Source: Burkholderiales bacterium (lineage in GTDB: Bacteria; Pseudomonadota; Gammaproteobacteria; Burkholderiales; SG8-41). Taken from it: DNA of 64,000 nt. The stretch spans positions 68,268-132,267 of the forward strand of contig JAUXMZ010000008.1 of the NCBI GenBank assembly GCA_030683105.1. The letters are read 5' to 3'. Shown one piece after another: positions 62,453 to 64,000 of this stretch; positions within the stretch are counted from its first letter, which is position 1; each line of letters begins with the position of its first letter. The translations under genes and the position numbers were made by a program. The notes under the pieces are model-generated. The model did no database searches. It was given only the letters and a program-made list of their open reading frames with translations, and was not told the DNA's origin.

Positions 62453-63283
62453 ATGTCGAATCCCGTTAACGGGACGTTCAAAACCACCGATGGCTGCGCC
62501 ATTTCCTACACGCTGCACGCGGGCCCCGCGCCCGGCGCGCCACGCGTTGCGCTTATCCATTCACTGGCGCTCGACCGTAGTATCTGGGACGACGTCGTCG
62601 CCAGGCTCGCCGCGCATGCCGCAGTGCTGATCTATGACTGCCGCGGTCACGGCAGTTCCGGTCACCCTGCGATGCGCTACACCCCGGATCTGTTTGCGCG
62701 TGATCTCGCGCAACTGCTCGATCACGTGCGGTGGCCTGATGCAGTCATTGCCGGCTGCTCCATGGGCGGTTGCGTGGCGCAGGCGTTTGCCGCCGGGTAT
62801 CCGCAGCGCACGACCGGATTGTGCCTGATCGACACCACCGCGTGGTACGGCGCCGAGGCGCCCAAGGTATGGCGCGAGCGTGCGGCCACAGCACAGGCCA
62901 AGGGCATGGCGGCGCTCATCGACTTTCAGGTTACACGCTGGTTCGGCGATGCATTCCGCGCGGCGCATCCGGACACCGTGAATGCGCTGACCCAGGTGTT
63001 TCTCGCGAACGACCTCAAATGCTACCAGGCCACCTGCGAGATGCTCGGGGACGCCGACCTGCGGCCGCAACTGGCCTCGATCATCGCGCCGACCGCGGTC
63101 GTGGTCGGGGAAGAGGACTACGCGGCGCCGGTGGCCATGGCCGAAGCCATGCACCAGGGCATCAAAGGCGCTACGCTCACGGTCATCGCCGGCGGCCGTC
63201 ATATCACGCCGGTGGAATGCCCCGAAGATATTGCGACGGAAATTCTGAATCTACTGTCCCCGAACCGGGAGCAAGCGCGATGA
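62453..63283 (+). CDS. Alpha/beta hydrolase, 3-oxoadipate enol-lactonase-like
   Basis: A 276-residue hydrolase: LIHSLALDRSIWDDV (oxyanion region), YDCRGHGSSGHP, nucleophile elbow AGCSMGGC with Ser103, acid in VVVGEEDYAAP and histidine in IAGGRHITPVE. The closest described branch is PcaD (beta-ketoadipate enol-lactone hydrolase), which acts in aromatic degradation; other esters or lactones are possible. It overlaps the amidohydrolase gene by ATGA. Confidence 0.88.
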   Translation: MSNPVNGTFKTTDGCAISYTLHAGPAPGAPRVALIHSLALDRSIWDDVVARLAAHAAVLIYDCRGHGSSGHPAMRYTPDLFARDLAQLLDHVRWPDAVIAGCSMGGCVAQAFAAGYPQRTTGLCLIDTTAWYGAEAPKVWRERAATAQAKGMAALIDFQVTRWFGDAFRAAHPDTVNALTQVFLANDLKCYQATCEMLGDADLRPQLASIIAPTAVVVGEEDYAAPVAMAEAMHQGIKGATLTVIAGGRHITPVECPEDIATEILNLLSPNREQAR

Positions 63284-64000
63284 CCAGCGACCGCAATCAG
63301 CGCTGCCTTGACATGCACGCGCATCACGTCGGGCAACCCGTCGTCGACCGCATTAATGCCGAAGGCGCGCGCCATGGCGTCCGGGTGGTAAAAGCCGATG
63401 ACGGCGCCACCCGGCTCGAAGTCGGCGGCCGCCTGACCGGCATGCCGCTGCTGCCCGCTCTGATAGACGATAGCGCGCGCCTGAAATGGATGGACGAGGC
63501 GGGCATAGACGTTCAGCTGCTGTCGGGCTGGATGGACCTGGCGGGCTATCACCTCGGCGCCGAGGCCGGGCAGTGGCTCGCGCGCGTGCAGAACGAAGCG
63601 CTGGCGGAGATCGTCGCGCGCCGTCCCGACCGGTACACTGCCGCGGCCATGGTACCGCTGCAGGCGCCGGAACTTGCAGCCGCGGAATTGCACTATGCGG
63701 TGAAGCAGCTCGCGCACCGCGCTGTGCAGATCGGCGCGCGCGTCGAGGAGGAAGGGCTCGATGCGCCGGCTCTCGATCCGTTCTGGAAAGCGGCCGAAGA
63801 ACTCGACGTGCCGGTCATCGTGCATCCCGCCGACCTCGCCGTTCCACCGCGGCTGCGCCGGCTGTTCCTCCATATCCTGGTCGGCAATCCAAGCGAAACA
63901 ACTTTCGCCGCAGCGGCGCTGCTGCTGGGCGGCGTGTTCGACCGCTTTCCGAAACTGAAAGTGTTGCTGGTCCACGGCGGCGGCTGCGTGCCGTATCAGT
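63280..64000 (+). CDS. Amidohydrolase-2 (ACMSD-like) family protein (partial)
   Basis: The first 240 codons of a metal-dependent hydrolase/decarboxylase; the gene continues past the right edge. It has CLDMHAHHV with the metal-binding HxH (His13, His15), IDVQLLSGWMDLAGYHLG, ALAEIVARRPDRYTAAAMVPLQAPELAAAEL, VPVIVHPAD and KLKVLLVHGGG. This is the aminocarboxymuconate-semialdehyde decarboxylase / gamma-resorcylate decarboxylase / 4-oxalomesaconate hydratase group, consistent with a ring-degradation pathway. Confidence 0.88.
   Translation, partial: MTSDRNQRCLDMHAHHVGQPVVDRINAEGARHGVRVVKADDGATRLEVGGRLTGMPLLPALIDDSARLKWMDEAGIDVQLLSGWMDLAGYHLGAEAGQWLARVQNEALAEIVARRPDRYTAAAMVPLQAPELAAAELHYAVKQLAHRAVQIGARVEEEGLDAPALDPFWKAAEELDVPVIVHPADLAVPPRLRRLFLHILVGNPSETTFAAAALLLGGVFDRFPKLKVLLVHGGGCVPYQ

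Overview
The window looks like a chromosomal segment of a betaproteobacterium. The evidence is gene order typical of that class (queA-tgt-yajC; pcnB-folK-deoxynucleoside kinase-panB-panC; perM-like/hda divergent from purM-purN; ybiB), two orphan Bug-type (TctC) binding proteins, and generally high G+C coding sequence. The order within the class cannot be fixed from sequence alone. No rRNA genes, phage, CRISPR array or intact insertion sequence were seen. There is one tRNA, tRNA-Leu(CAA).

Layout. 1-8.5 kb (minus strand): queuosine genes, tRNA-Leu, a globin, pantothenate, folate and nucleotide-salvage genes, and poly(A) polymerase. 8.5-13 kb (minus): a BtuCD/FecCD-like ABC pair, a HAD phosphatase, hda and an AI-2E-type membrane protein. 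13-20.8 kb (plus): purM, purN, two DUF3108 envelope proteins, an RsmB-like rRNA methyltransferase, an MscS channel and a fatty acid desaturase. 20.9-27.8 kb: ribosomal proteins L33 and L28, radC, coaBC, dut, a small CbiX-like protein, a DUF192 protein, a PuuD-like membrane protein with an unlisted 31-residue partner, sodB and ybiB. 28-41 kb: a signalling and putative exopolysaccharide locus. 41-49 kb: small housekeeping and stress genes (exported PCMT, PsiF, luciferase-like oxidoreductase, HDAC-like, PhoD, HslR). 49-64 kb: an accessory catabolic block with two Bug proteins, an acyl-CoA dehydrogenase, a molybdenum hydroxylase whose large and FAD subunits are fused, hydrolases, a hydratase and an amidohydrolase that runs off the end.

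Two gene systems merit attention. (1) A tightly overlapping operon (29.5-35.9 kb) of response regulator, YaiO-type outer-membrane barrel, membrane-anchored HEAT-repeat protein, PgaC-like processive glycosyltransferase and CHASE-PAS-PAS histidine kinase. It is followed by an Hpt-REC-REC-degenerate GGDEF protein, a GAF-PAS-kinase-REC-REC hybrid and a lone receiver with a GGDEF scar. A secreted LDIEPY-motif protein is divergent. I infer a polysaccharide synthesis/export system wired to a phosphorelay. (2) The fused molybdenum hydroxylase block, which I infer oxidises an aromatic or N-heterocyclic substrate.

The most unusual non-coding signal is a set of intergenic 'phrase' repeats: short-period arrays (about 9-12 bases) arranged as an array, a unique loop, and the inverted array. 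At least seven different phrase families occur (CACAGAGA, ACGAAGGAC, AGGATTAAC, GCCGATGAAC, GTGTTGAGT, GGTGATTGGT, GGATGAAG). Their outer edges repeatedly supply the stop codon of the adjacent gene. A separate short palindrome is nested inside some arrays. In two genes the repeat appears to supply the annotated protein N-terminus. Two MITE-like elements with terminal inverted repeats are also present.
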